Origin: Hylemonella sp. UBA2468
Lineage (GTDB): Bacteria > Pseudomonadota > Gammaproteobacteria > Burkholderiales > Burkholderiaceae_C
Assembly (NCBI GenBank): GCA_002342165.1
Contig: DDPM01000174.1
Coordinates: forward strand, 1 to 5,749
Reading direction: 5' to 3'
Length of the DNA stretch: 5,749 bases
Of the stretch, positions 1-5,749 are shown in pieces. Both the position numbers and the translations under genes were made by a program. Position 1 is the first letter of the stretch; each line of letters opens with the position of its first letter. Under the pieces are notes generated by a model, which had not been told where the DNA came from, searched no databases, and saw nothing but the letters and a program-made list of their open reading frames with translations.

Positions 1-2391
1 AGGCGCTGAAAAATCAATAGATGTCGCAACTTGTTCTTGAGTTGACCCAGTTTGATTTACATCCACATCAGATTCGTCTGCGCGGGGCTGGCGTTCATTT
101 CGCTCAGCTCGCTCACCTCGCTCACGTCGGTCGCGTCCATATCGATCGCGTGAGCGGCGTGGACGGCCAGAGCCGCTTTCAGTGACTTGCTCCGAGCCTT
201 CCGTGTGTTCAGAACCTAGGTTGCGATCTGAAGCCTGATCTATGCCAGGCATCGGCATTTGGGCCGTCTGAAGGGCTTCTGCTTCGCGAGGTTCTCCTGA
301 GTCTCTGCTAGCCTGATCCGAGCTGGAACGTGAGCCGCGTCCACCACGTCCACGACCTCTGCCTTCTGTGCGGGGCGCGCGCTCGCCACGGGCTTCCTGA
401 CCATCCATTGCAGTTTGGGGTTCTGCGTCAGGGTTGGATTTATCGGCTGTGACCGGGTTGCGATCCTCTTCGCCTCGAGCACGAGGGCTGCGGTTGCTAG
501 TACCGCCGTTACCACTATTGCCGCTACGACCGACCGAGCGTCCATTACGCCCGCCTCGGCCTCTGCCAGCACCACTGCCTTCAGTGCGTTCGCCGCTTGG
601 CCGACGCCCGCTGCGTTCACCAGTGGGCGGTGCGTTGTGGGCTGCAGAAGCTAGGTCTGTGGGCTGAGCTGTGTTGCCGGCAAACAAGCCTTTGAGCCAA
701 GCCATGAACCCTTGGGAGGGCTTATCGGCGGCCACTTGGGGCGCAGGTGCGCGCGCAGCGCTGGGTGCAACCGGCACCACAGGCGCTGGAGCGTCAGGCA
801 GGACACCCTTGATCAGCGGAGTTTGCTTGTTGGTGGGCTCTTGCGAGCGGCGGGTGATGGTGTCGTTGTCATCAAGATCTTCGGCCATTTGGTAGCTGGC
901 CTCGATATTGTCCAAACGGGGGTCGTCATGCTTCAAGCGGTCCAAGCGGTAGTTGGGTGTTTCGAGCGACTTGTTGGGCACCATCAGCACATGAATGCGC
1001 TGCTTGAGCTCAATTTTGGTGATTTCGTTGCGCTTTTCGTTCAGTAGGAAAGAAGCCACATCCACCGGTACCTGGCAATGCACTGCAGCGGTATTGTCTT
1101 TTTGGGATTCCTCCTGAATGATCCGCAAAATTTGGAGGGCTGAGCTTTCGGTGTCGCGGATATGGCCAGAGCCGCCACAGCGTGGGCAGGGAATGGAGGC
1201 ACCTTCGCTCAGGGCTGGACGCAGCCGCTGGCGACTCATTTCCATCAGACCAAACTTGCTGATGGTGCCAAATTGCACGCGCGCGCGGTCCTGGCGCAAG
1301 GCATCGCGCAAGCGGTTTTCAACCTCGCGGCGGTTTTTGCTTTCTTCCATGTCAATGAAGTCGATCACGATCAGGCCCCCCAAGTCGCGCAGGCGCATCT
1401 GGCGGGCCACTTCGTCAGCAGCTTCGAGGTTGGTGCGGGTGGCGGTTTCTTCAATGTCGCCACCTTTGATGGCGCGGGCAGAGTTCACGTCCACACTCAC
1501 CAACGCTTCAGTGTGGTCAATCACGATGGCGCCGCCGCTGGGCAACGTGACGGTGCGGGCATAGGCCGATTCAATCTGGTGCTCAATTTGAAAGCGGCTG
1601 AACAGCGGCGCGTCGTCGCGGTAGCGCTTGACCCGCGCTGCATGCTCGGGCATGACGTGCGCCATGAATTGCTGCGCTTGGTCGAACACGTCGTCGGTGT
1701 CGATCAGGATGTCGCCGATGTCGGCATTGAAGTAGTCGCGAATGGCGCGAATCACCAGGCTGGATTCTTGGTAAATGAGGAAAGCGCCTTTACCCGCTTG
1801 GGCAGCACCGTCAATGGCGGTCCAGAGCTTGAGCAGGTAATTCAGGTCCCATTGCAGTTCGGGGGCAGTGCGGCCAATGCCTGCGGTGCGGGCAATGATG
1901 GACATGCCGCCGGGGTATTCCAGTTGGTCTAAGGCTTCTTTGAGTTCGGCACGGTCGTCGCCCTCAATGCGACGGCTGACGCCGCCGCCACGGGGGTTGT
2001 TGGGCATGAGCACCACATAACGGCCCGCCAGTGACACAAAGGTGGTGAGTGCGGCGCCTTTGTTGCCGCGCTCTTCTTTTTCAACCTGAATGACCAGTTC
2101 TTGGCCCTCTCGAATCACATCTTGGATACGCGCCGAGCTGACAGAAACCCCCGACTGAAAGTACTGTTTGGATATTTCTTTAAAGGGTAAAAAGCCGTGG
2201 CGCTCTTCACCGTAGTCCACAAAACAAGCTTCCAAGGACGGTTCCACCCGGGTCACCACCGCTTTGTAAATATTGCCTTTGCGCTGCTCTCGGCCTTCGA
2301 TTTCAATTTCGTAGTCGAGAAGCTTTTGTCCATCCACGATGGCCAAACGACGTTCTTCCGTTTGCGTGGCATTGATCAGCATGCGTTTCAT
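1..2391 (-). CDS. rne: Ribonuclease E (rne), C-terminal end beyond the window
   Basis: Endoribonuclease that starts mRNA decay, processes rRNA and tRNA precursors and scaffolds the degradosome at the inner membrane. The frame is open for 797 codons from ATG at 2391 to the left edge with no stop. The start [10 protein letters not shown] is typical of the family and has a good ribosome binding site. An S1 RNA-binding domain lies at about residues 37-120. Arg168-Thr169 in the ARTAG motif match the 5'-phosphate sensor. Asp301 ([10 protein letters not shown]) and Asp344 (VIDFIDM) match the Mg-binding catalytic pair. CPRC at residues 402-405 is the zinc-link motif. These numbers sit one or two below E. 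coli RNase E (R169/T170, D303/D346, C404/C407), so the catalytic half is collinear and intact. After about residue 500 the protein is low-complexity: a short hydrophobic segment around 563-573, then RGG-rich and Arg/Glu-rich stretches typical of the disordered RNA- and protein-binding tail. RNase G is excluded by the long tail. Full-length relatives suggest perhaps 100-250 further residues off the edge. Confidence 0.97.
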   Translation of the reverse strand, partial: MKRMLINATQTEERRLAIVDGQKLLDYEIEIEGREQRKGNIYKAVVTRVEPSLEACFVDYGEERHGFLPFKEISKQYFQSGVSVSSARIQDVIREGQELVIQVEKEERGNKGAALTTFVSLAGRYVVLMPNNPRGGGVSRRIEGDDRAELKEALDQLEYPGGMSIIARTAGIGRTAPELQWDLNYLLKLWTAIDGAAQAGKGAFLIYQESSLVIRAIRDYFNADIGDILIDTDDVFDQAQQFMAHVMPEHAARVKRYRDDAPLFSRFQIEHQIESAYARTVTLPSGGAIVIDHTEALVSVDVNSARAIKGGDIEETATRTNLEAADEVARQMRLRDLGGLIVIDFIDMEESKNRREVENRLRDALRQDRARVQFGTISKFGLMEMSRQRLRPALSEGASIPCPRCGGSGHIRDTESSALQILRIIQEESQKDNTAAVHCQVPVDVASFLLNEKRNEITKIELKQRIHVLMVPNKSLETPNYRLDRLKHDDPRLDNIEASYQMAEDLDDNDTITRRSQEPTNKQTPLIKGVLPDAPAPVVPVAPSAARAPAPQVAADKPSQGFMAWLKGLFAGNTAQPTDLASAAHNAPPTGERSGRRPSGERTEGSGAGRGRGGRNGRSVGRSGNSGNGGTSNRSPRARGEEDRNPVTADKSNPDAEPQTAMDGQEARGERAPRTEGRGRGRGGRGSRSSSDQASRDSGEPREAEALQTAQMPMPGIDQASDRNLGSEHTEGSEQVTESGSGRPRRSRDRYGRDRRERGERAERNERQPRADESDVDVNQTGSTQEQVATSIDFSAP
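99..125. repeat. 9-base tandem repeat inside the rne tail
   Basis: Two exact tandem copies of CTCGCTCAC lie at 108-116 and 117-125, preceded by a near copy TTCGCTCAG at 99-107. A degenerate fourth unit may follow. On the coding (minus) strand they encode a three-residue X-Glu-Arg repeat ([12 protein letters not shown]) in the charged tail of RNase E. Because the unit is a multiple of three, gain or loss of copies would change tail length without a frameshift. Confidence 0.8.
500..580 (-). other. First RGG/RG-rich segment of the RNase E tail
   Basis: This stretch encodes about residues 605-631 of RNase E. It is dominated by Gly, Arg, Ser and Asn and includes [13 protein letters not shown] second, denser block, [13 protein letters not shown], lies at about 320-360 (residues 678-691). 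RG/RGG boxes are known RNA-binding, disordered elements. Here they probably act as the arginine-rich RNA-binding region of the tail. That role is inferred from composition and position only. Confidence 0.6.
673..711 (-). other. Candidate membrane-targeting segment of RNase E
   Basis: Encodes [13 protein letters not shown], at about residues 561-573, an isolated hydrophobic/amphipathic island in an otherwise polar Pro/Ala- and Arg/Gly-rich tail. E. coli RNase E carries an amphipathic membrane-targeting helix (segment A, about residues 565-582) at nearly the same distance from the N-terminus. Position and composition suggest the same job here, holding RNase E at the inner membrane. This is inference, as sequence identity is not enough to prove it. 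Confidence 0.5.
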
Positions 2392-2396
2392 TTCAG

Positions 2397-2404
2397 TTCC
2401 TTCC
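2397..2404 (-). promoter_or_regulatory. Ribosome binding site of rne
   Basis: On the minus strand GGAAGGAA precedes the rne ATG by five bases. It is the only strong Shine-Dalgarno match in front of any gene in the window. It supports the start at 2391 over the internal ATG three codons later (MKRM). Confidence 0.85.
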
Positions 2405-2406
2405 AA

Positions 2407-2443
2407 GGGCACAACAGCCCAACAACACAAGCCCTAAAGGGCT
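2407..2443 (-). promoter_or_regulatory. Paired, partly exclusive hairpins next to the rne ribosome binding site
   Basis: Four complementary blocks lie in order: GGGC 2407-2410, AGCCC 2416-2420, AGCCC 2430-2434 and GGGCT 2439-2443 (plus-strand letters). Two local hairpins can form: 2430-2434 with 2439-2443 (5 base pairs, 4-base loop) and 2407-2410 with 2417-2420 (4 base pairs, 6-base loop). Because the two AGCCC blocks are identical, 2416-2420 could pair with 2439-2443 instead, excluding both hairpins. The nearer stem ends two bases from the ribosome binding site. In E. coli, RNase E controls its own mRNA through leader hairpins. A similar use here is plausible but not shown. Confidence 0.45.
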
Positions 2444-2661
2444 AGAGATGCCAGAAGCGACGAGATGAAACGGGGGAATTGCCGGAGAAATTCAGGTTCT
2501 TTTGAAGAGCCGAATCGTAGGCGCAGGGATGAAGGCGATTGGGTGAATGGGGGCCAAGGCGCGAACTGCAAATTCAGTGGGCCAAGTGGCAAAGCCTGAT
2601 GTACGAGCAGGGGCGGATTCGGAGAACATAAGGCTCCATACCCCGTTGCATAAACCGCACA

Positions 2662-2689
2662 ACCATACAAACATTTCGCTTAGATCCAA
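2662..2689 (-). promoter_or_regulatory. Weak candidate sigma70 promoter for rne
   Basis: On the minus strand TTGGAT (plus positions 2684-2689) is followed after 16 bases by TATGGT (2662-2667). These match the consensus hexamers at three and four of six positions. Transcription would start near 2655 and give an rne leader of about 265 bases. Other equally weak pairs occur nearby (for example TTGTGC and TATGGA), so the exact promoter is not resolved. Confidence 0.2.
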
Positions 2690-2758
2690 CAGCCAGCCCG
2701 AGGCTGACCATTTTTAGGTATTCCGTATTTGAGTTTCATATCATCGACCGCAACCGGA

Positions 2759-2798
2759 AAACCCGGGGCATCGACCTTCCAGTGAAATGAGCGGGTTT
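2759..2798 (+). promoter_or_regulatory. Inverted repeat upstream of rluC
   Basis: AAACCCG at 2759-2765 and CGGGTTT at 2792-2798 form a perfect 7-base inverted repeat with a 26-base spacer, about 60 bases before the rluC start. No T-run follows, so it is not a terminator. It could be a leader stem of the rluC transcript or a pair of half-sites for a regulator. The long spacer means chance is also possible. Confidence 0.25.
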
Positions 2799-2855
2799 GG
2801 TTAAGAGTCAGTGAACTAAACTCCAAACGAATCAACCACTTACAACACATCACTG

Positions 2856-3980
2856 GTGAGCAACATTATAGAGGTCAACCCAAATCGCGCAGTTCCTGCA
2901 AATTTGGGTCGGTCCGTGCCCCAGGTTCAATCCATGGCGATTGACGAAGATTCAAATGGGCAGCGACTGGACAACTTTTTGATTCGCCAGCTTAAAGGGG
3001 TACCCAAAACCCATATTTATCGCCTGATACGCAGCGGTCAGGTGCGCGTGAACAAGGCGCGGGCTTCGGCAGATACGCGGTTGCTGTCTGGCGACGTCGT
3101 GCGCATTCCCCCTGTGAGGGTCGCAGAGCGGTCGATCTCCCCGTCCATCAGTGCCGTGCCAGTTGCGCAATTTAAGGTGGTTTTTGAAGACGATGCCCTG
3201 CTGGTGATTGACAAGCCTGCTGGCGTGGCGGTGCATGGGGGCTCTGGCGTGAGCTTTGGCGTGATTGAGCAGTTGCGGCGCTCAAGGCCCGATGCCAAGT
3301 TTTTGGAGCTGATCCACCGGCTGGATAGAGAAACCAGCGGCCTTTTGATGATTGCCAAAAAAAGAAGCGCCTTGAAGCACTTGCAAGACCAGTTGAGAGA
3401 ACGCGAGACCGGTAAAACCTATTTGGCTTTGGTGTCGGGACGCTGGCCTTTGAACAAAAAAGTGCTGGACAAACCTCTGCACAAATACCTGCTGGGTGAT
3501 GATGAAGGCAGTGAGCGCCGTGTGAAAGTGGTGTCTAAAGACGATTCCAATGGCATGCGCGCCATCACCCTTGTCCAGGTGCGCCGCAGATCTGCCCCAA
3601 CAACGCCGACGAAGGCTCCCAAGACAGCAATGCTTCCAGTCACAGAGCCCCAAGGGTTTGAAAAGGGCTTTTCGTTGTTGGAGGTCACCATCAAAACCGG
3701 GCGAACCCACCAAATCCGGGTGCATTTGTCCAGCGAGGGCTACCCCATTGCCGGCGATGACAAATATGGGGACTTTGGCCTGAACAAGGCGCTAGCAAGT
3801 CTCAAGGCTGACTTATCCAAGCCTGCAATGGCCCCTTTGAAACGCATGTTTCTACATGCTTGGCGGTTACAGTTCACACACCCCATTTCCGCAGAGCGTA
3901 TGGAGCTTCATGCCCAGTTGCCTGAGGAGCTGCAACACTTTCTTTCGTTCGCCCTGCCCAGTGAGTTCAGAACCCCATAA
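2856..3980 (+). CDS. rluC: 23S rRNA pseudouridine synthase, RluC type
   Basis: Converts specific uridines of 23S rRNA to pseudouridine (in E. coli RluC: positions 955, 2504 and 2580). An N-terminal S4 RNA-binding domain spans about residues 36-90 (QRLDNFLIRQLKGVPKTHIY, then VRVNKARA). The RluA-family catalytic domain follows, with HRLDRETSG at 154-162. Asp157 is the catalytic aspartate. TGRTHQIRVHL (281-291) and DDKYGD (301-306) are further family motifs. The LKGVPKTHIYRLIR signature and position beside rne favour RluC over RluD or RluA. At 374 residues it exceeds E. coli RluC (319). The extra length is an N-terminal extension of about 26 residues and a Pro/Thr/Lys-rich insertion at about 243-269. 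The GTG start at 2856 has no clear ribosome binding site. The ATG at 2934 (residue 27), just before the S4 domain, is a credible alternative. First gene of the apparent operon. Confidence 0.95.
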   Translation: MSNIIEVNPNRAVPANLGRSVPQVQSMAIDEDSNGQRLDNFLIRQLKGVPKTHIYRLIRSGQVRVNKARASADTRLLSGDVVRIPPVRVAERSISPSISAVPVAQFKVVFEDDALLVIDKPAGVAVHGGSGVSFGVIEQLRRSRPDAKFLELIHRLDRETSGLLMIAKKRSALKHLQDQLRERETGKTYLALVSGRWPLNKKVLDKPLHKYLLGDDEGSERRVKVVSKDDSNGMRAITLVQVRRRSAPTTPTKAPKTAMLPVTEPQGFEKGFSLLEVTIKTGRTHQIRVHLSSEGYPIAGDDKYGDFGLNKALASLKADLSKPAMAPLKRMFLHAWRLQFTHPISAERMELHAQLPEELQHFLSFALPSEFRTP

Positions 3981-3983
3981 GCC

Positions 3984-3995
3984 GTCGTTAACGAC
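3984..3995. repeat. Perfect 12-base palindrome between rluC and the HAD gene
   Basis: GTCGTTAACGAC is a perfect palindrome occupying nearly all of the 16-base gap between the rluC stop and the HAD start codon. It ends one base before the ATG. As RNA it could form a 4-base-pair stem with a TTAA loop exactly where a ribosome binding site would be expected. None is visible there. Confidence 0.7.
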
Positions 3996-3996
3996 A

Positions 3997-4500
3997 ATGT
4001 CCGAACCCAAGGCACGCAAATTCGATTTGATCGTCTTTGACTGGGAAGGCACCCTTAGCGACCCCCGACTTTTGACACGCAGTTTGTTTGAGGGTGTTCT
4101 GCCCATGTTGCAGGATTTGAGGTCAAAGCACTGTTCAATAGCTGTGGCCACCGGTAAAAGTCGCGTGGGACTGAATGAGGCGCTGCTGGAGCTGGAGCTT
4201 AATGACGTGTTCCATGCGACCCGAACCGCAGACGAAACCTCCGGTAAACCTGATCCCCAAATGCTGCAAGAACTCATGAGTGAACTGGATGTGACACCTG
4301 AGCGCACCTTGATGGTGGGCGACAGCGTATATGACCTCGAAATGGCGGTCCATGCGGGCTGCTCAGGGGTAGGGGTGAGTTTTGGAAGCTCGTCTTCGGA
4401 GCTGACCAATAGACACAGGGAGGCTTTGAAGCGCGCGCCCTCTCTGTATCTGGCTCATTCCGTTCAGGATTTGCATCAATGGCTGGTGTTACATGTCTGA
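3997..4500 (+). CDS. HAD-superfamily hydrolase, apparently cap-less, with altered motif I
   Basis: A 167-residue protein related to phosphoglycolate-phosphatase-like HAD hydrolases, cytoplasmic Mg-dependent phosphatases; its own substrate is unknown. Motif I is VFDWEGTLSD: Asp15 is the expected nucleophile, but residue 17, normally the acid/base Asp, is Glu. Motif II is VATGKS (Thr52), motif III is Lys84 in SGKPDP, and motif IV is MVGDSVYD (Asp109, Asp113). Close family members are usually about 210-230 residues, with a helical cap of roughly 60 residues between motif I and the LFEGVLPML stretch. Here only about ten residues separate them, so the cap seems deleted in frame. The ATG at 3997 is chosen because it sits just before the conserved RKFDLIVFD strand and 16 bases after rluC. 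Upstream in-frame codons lie inside rluC. No ribosome binding site is evident, so translation is probably coupled. Its stop overlaps the next start. It may be a reduced-activity or regulatory form. Confidence 0.87.
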   Translation: MSEPKARKFDLIVFDWEGTLSDPRLLTRSLFEGVLPMLQDLRSKHCSIAVATGKSRVGLNEALLELELNDVFHATRTADETSGKPDPQMLQELMSELDVTPERTLMVGDSVYDLEMAVHAGCSGVGVSFGSSSSELTNRHREALKRAPSLYLAHSVQDLHQWLVLHV

Positions 4501-4861
4501 GGGTTTGCTTCCTTTGTGTAATTCTGCAGAGCTTGAAGAGCGAGGCTTAGCCGTGCCCTTTGACGTGGTGTATCAAGGACAAACCTGCCGTGCCTTTGCC
4601 ATTCGGTTTGATGGCAAGCCCAAAGCATACTTAAACAGATGTAGCCATGTGGCCATGGAAATGGACTATCAGCCCGACCGTTTTTTTGATGCATCCGGTC
4701 ATTGGCTCATGTGTGCCACCCATGGTGCGGTGTACGCACCTCAAACAGGGGCCTGCATGGGCGGCCCATGCCGTGGGGGATTGGTGGCTATTGATTTGAC
4801 TGAGCGAGACGGCGTGGTTCACTGGCATACTGCACACAACCTCAAGCCCTTGGACTTTTAA
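4493..4861 (+). CDS. Small Rieske [2Fe-2S] protein
   Basis: A 122-residue soluble Rieske-type iron-sulfur protein with no signal peptide or membrane segment. The cluster ligands are visible: Cys50-Ser-His52 (CSH) and Cys74-Ala-Thr-His77 (CATH), two Cys and two His as in Rieske centres. The 21 residues between the two motifs are slightly more than the 15-17 usual in dioxygenase-type Rieske ferredoxins. A GPC motif follows (Cys88 and Cys93 in ACMGGPCRG). The fold probably spans nearly the whole protein, so it is a stand-alone electron-transfer or redox-sensing module rather than an oxygenase subunit. No oxygenase or reductase partner is in the window. The start ATG at 4493 overlaps the end of the HAD gene by eight bases (ATGTCTGA), which favours translational coupling. 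The upstream ribosome binding site is weak. Partner and function are unknown. Confidence 0.9.
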   Translation: MSEGLLPLCNSAELEERGLAVPFDVVYQGQTCRAFAIRFDGKPKAYLNRCSHVAMEMDYQPDRFFDASGHWLMCATHGAVYAPQTGACMGGPCRGGLVAIDLTERDGVVHWHTAHNLKPLDF

Positions 4862-4881
4862 AACTGCCCCTTATTACCCTT

Positions 4882-5749
4882 ATGGATTCCTCAGACCCTC
4901 CCGATTCGCTCAAGGACCCATCCCGCCACGCTTCAGGCTGGGAGCGCGATGTGCTTGAAAAATTGGCTTTTGCCGCCTTGGAAGAGCAGCGGGCCAATCG
5001 CCGTTCGCGCTTGTGGGCCCGCCTGAGTTGGATGGCCTTGATTGCCGTTGTGGTGGTCATTGGGTTGGATTTTGGGCGCTCTACCAAAGGAAGCTCCACT
5101 CCCCACACAGCTTTGGTGGAAATTAAGGGCGAAATTGCTTCTGAAGGCGAAGCCAGTGCAGAACTCGTGGTGTCCTCCATGCGCAGTGCCTTTGAAGATA
5201 CGGGTGCTTTGGCCGTGGTGTTGCTCATCAACTCGCCTGGGGGCAGCCCTGTTCAGGCGGGCATCATCAACGATGAAATTTTGCGTCTGAAGGCCAAGCA
5301 CAACAAGCCTGTGTATGCCGTGGTGGAAGAATCTGCGGCGTCTGCGGCTTATTACATTGCGGTCGCTGCCGACCAAATTTACGTCGACAAGGCCAGCATT
5401 GTCGGCAGTATTGGCGTGTTGATGGATGGCTTTGGGTTTACGGGGTTGATGGATAAATTGGGGGTCGAGCGCCGATTGATGACCGCAGGTGACAACAAGG
5501 GCTTTTTAGATCCTTTTAGCCCCCAAACCGACAAACAACGCCATTACGCCCAAGCCATGTTGAACCAAATTCACCAGCAATTCATCACGGTGGTGCGCAA
5601 TGGGCGGGGTGAAAGGCTTAAAGAAACTCCGGAAATGTTCAGTGGATTGTTTTGGAACGGTCAACAAGCGGTAGAGCTGGGCTTGGCCGATGCCTTGGGC
5701 AATGTGGATTTTGTGGCTCGTGAAGTGGTCAAGGCCGAAGACATTGTGG
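4882..5749 (+). CDS. sppA: S49-family signal peptide peptidase (SppA-like), C-terminus beyond the window
   Basis: Membrane-bound serine peptidase of family S49, thought to degrade leftover signal peptides and other membrane-associated peptides. 289 codons are present. A charged N-terminus of about 45 residues leads into one membrane segment at about 47-63 (WMALIAVVVVIGL), an uncleaved anchor placing the catalytic domain in the periplasm. The domain shows VVLLINSPGGSP at 112-123, Ser154 in SAASAAYYIA as probable nucleophile, IVGSIGVLMDGFGF at 173-186, and Lys206 in AGDNKGFLDPF as probable general base. The Ser-Lys distance of 52 residues equals that in Bacillus subtilis SppA (S147, K199). The Ser-Gly-Gly common after the nucleophile is Ser-Ala-Ala here, a variant I associate with betaproteobacterial members. 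It is the short, single-domain form, unlike the double-length E. coli SppA (618 residues). Perhaps 40-60 residues remain off the edge. The start at 4882, 20 bases after the Rieske gene, has no clear ribosome binding site. Confidence 0.93.
   Translation, partial: MDSSDPPDSLKDPSRHASGWERDVLEKLAFAALEEQRANRRSRLWARLSWMALIAVVVVIGLDFGRSTKGSSTPHTALVEIKGEIASEGEASAELVVSSMRSAFEDTGALAVVLLINSPGGSPVQAGIINDEILRLKAKHNKPVYAVVEESAASAAYYIAVAADQIYVDKASIVGSIGVLMDGFGFTGLMDKLGVERRLMTAGDNKGFLDPFSPQTDKQRHYAQAMLNQIHQQFITVVRNGRGERLKETPEMFSGLFWNGQQAVELGLADALGNVDFVAREVVKAEDIV

Larger units (their letters stand above)
2392..2855. other. Divergent intergenic region: rne leader and promoters
   Basis: This 464-base region separates the start codons of rne (minus) and rluC (plus). 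Reading frames inside it are short, lack recognisable domains and lack good ribosome binding sites, so I call no gene. It holds the rne ribosome binding site and hairpins at the left end. An imperfect hairpin, GGTTCTT 2495-2501 with AAGAGCC 2505-2511, and a weak one, GAATT 2476-2480 with AATTC 2489-2493, follow. Repeats of GGGCCAAG lie at 2551-2558 and 2579-2586. The most AT-rich part is about 2705-2745, where promoters might be expected. A long untranslated rne leader with rluC divergent to it is also the arrangement known in E. coli. Confidence 0.75.

Noticed and set aside
240..620. 126-residue minus-strand reading frame in the left part
   Set aside because: It lies inside rne in another frame. 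The Ala/Val-rich sequence comes from reading Gly/Arg-rich codons out of frame.
1162..1932. 256-residue plus-strand reading frame
   Set aside because: It is antisense to the conserved catalytic domain of RNase E, whose own frame carries all family motifs. The plus-strand product resembles no family I know.
2434..2689. Two overlapping minus-strand frames of 78 and 65 residues in the intergenic region
   Set aside because: Neither has a good ribosome binding site, domain or plausible composition. The region is better explained as the rne leader.
2690..2715. Possible intrinsic terminator on the plus strand (CAGCC 2690-2694 with GGCTG 2702-2706, then ATTTTT)
   Set aside because: The stem is only five base pairs, the T-run is short and separated from it, and no plus-strand gene lies upstream to be terminated.
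2759..2798. Rho-independent terminator or riboswitch from the AAACCCG/CGGGTTT inverted repeat
   Set aside because: There is no T-run and the spacer is long. No recognisable riboswitch core is present, so it is kept only as a weak inverted repeat.
3856..3996. N-terminal extension of the HAD protein starting inside rluC
   Set aside because: It would overlap 125 bases of conserved RluC coding sequence, and its translation is unlike any HAD N-terminus. The ATG at 3997 fits the family start.
4933..5376. 147-residue minus-strand frame opposite sppA
   Set aside because: It is the shadow of the S49 peptidase gene, whose plus-strand frame shows membrane anchor and catalytic motifs.

Overview
The window looks like chromosomal housekeeping DNA from a betaproteobacterium, most likely Burkholderiales and probably family Comamonadaceae. 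The evidence is the protein sequences themselves (RNase E, RluC and a short SppA of betaproteobacterial type), the moderately GC-rich composition, and the gene order rne / rluC / HAD hydrolase / Rieske protein / S49 peptidase, which I recognise from that order. Genus cannot be fixed from sequence reading alone. I see no mobile element, CRISPR array, tRNA or rRNA gene.

Layout: positions 1-2391 are the minus-strand rne gene for ribonuclease E. Its start is inside the window and its C-terminal end runs off the left edge. Positions 2392-2855 are a 464-base divergent intergenic region. It should hold the long rne leader, with candidate hairpins beside the rne ribosome binding site, and both divergent promoters. 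From 2856 to the right edge four genes run on the plus strand with tight spacing: rluC (23S rRNA pseudouridine synthase), a 167-residue HAD-family hydrolase (16-base gap), a 122-residue Rieske [2Fe-2S] protein (8-base overlap with the HAD gene), and an S49 signal-peptide-peptidase-like protein (20-base gap) that runs off the right edge. The spacing suggests one operon.

RNase E and RluC both act on RNA (mRNA decay and rRNA processing; 23S rRNA modification). The HAD, Rieske and S49 proteins have no obvious common pathway with them, so the cluster looks like a conserved neighbourhood rather than one dedicated system.

The most unusual item is the HAD protein. It appears to lack the whole cap domain expected of its phosphoglycolate-phosphatase-like relatives, and its motif I reads D-W-E-G-T, with Glu where the catalytic acid/base Asp is expected. 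Other points worth a second look are mutually exclusive hairpins at the rne ribosome binding site, a perfect 12-base palindrome just before the HAD start codon, a 27-residue insertion in RluC, and a 9-base tandem repeat in the disordered tail of RNase E. I did not find a convincing wholly new system.
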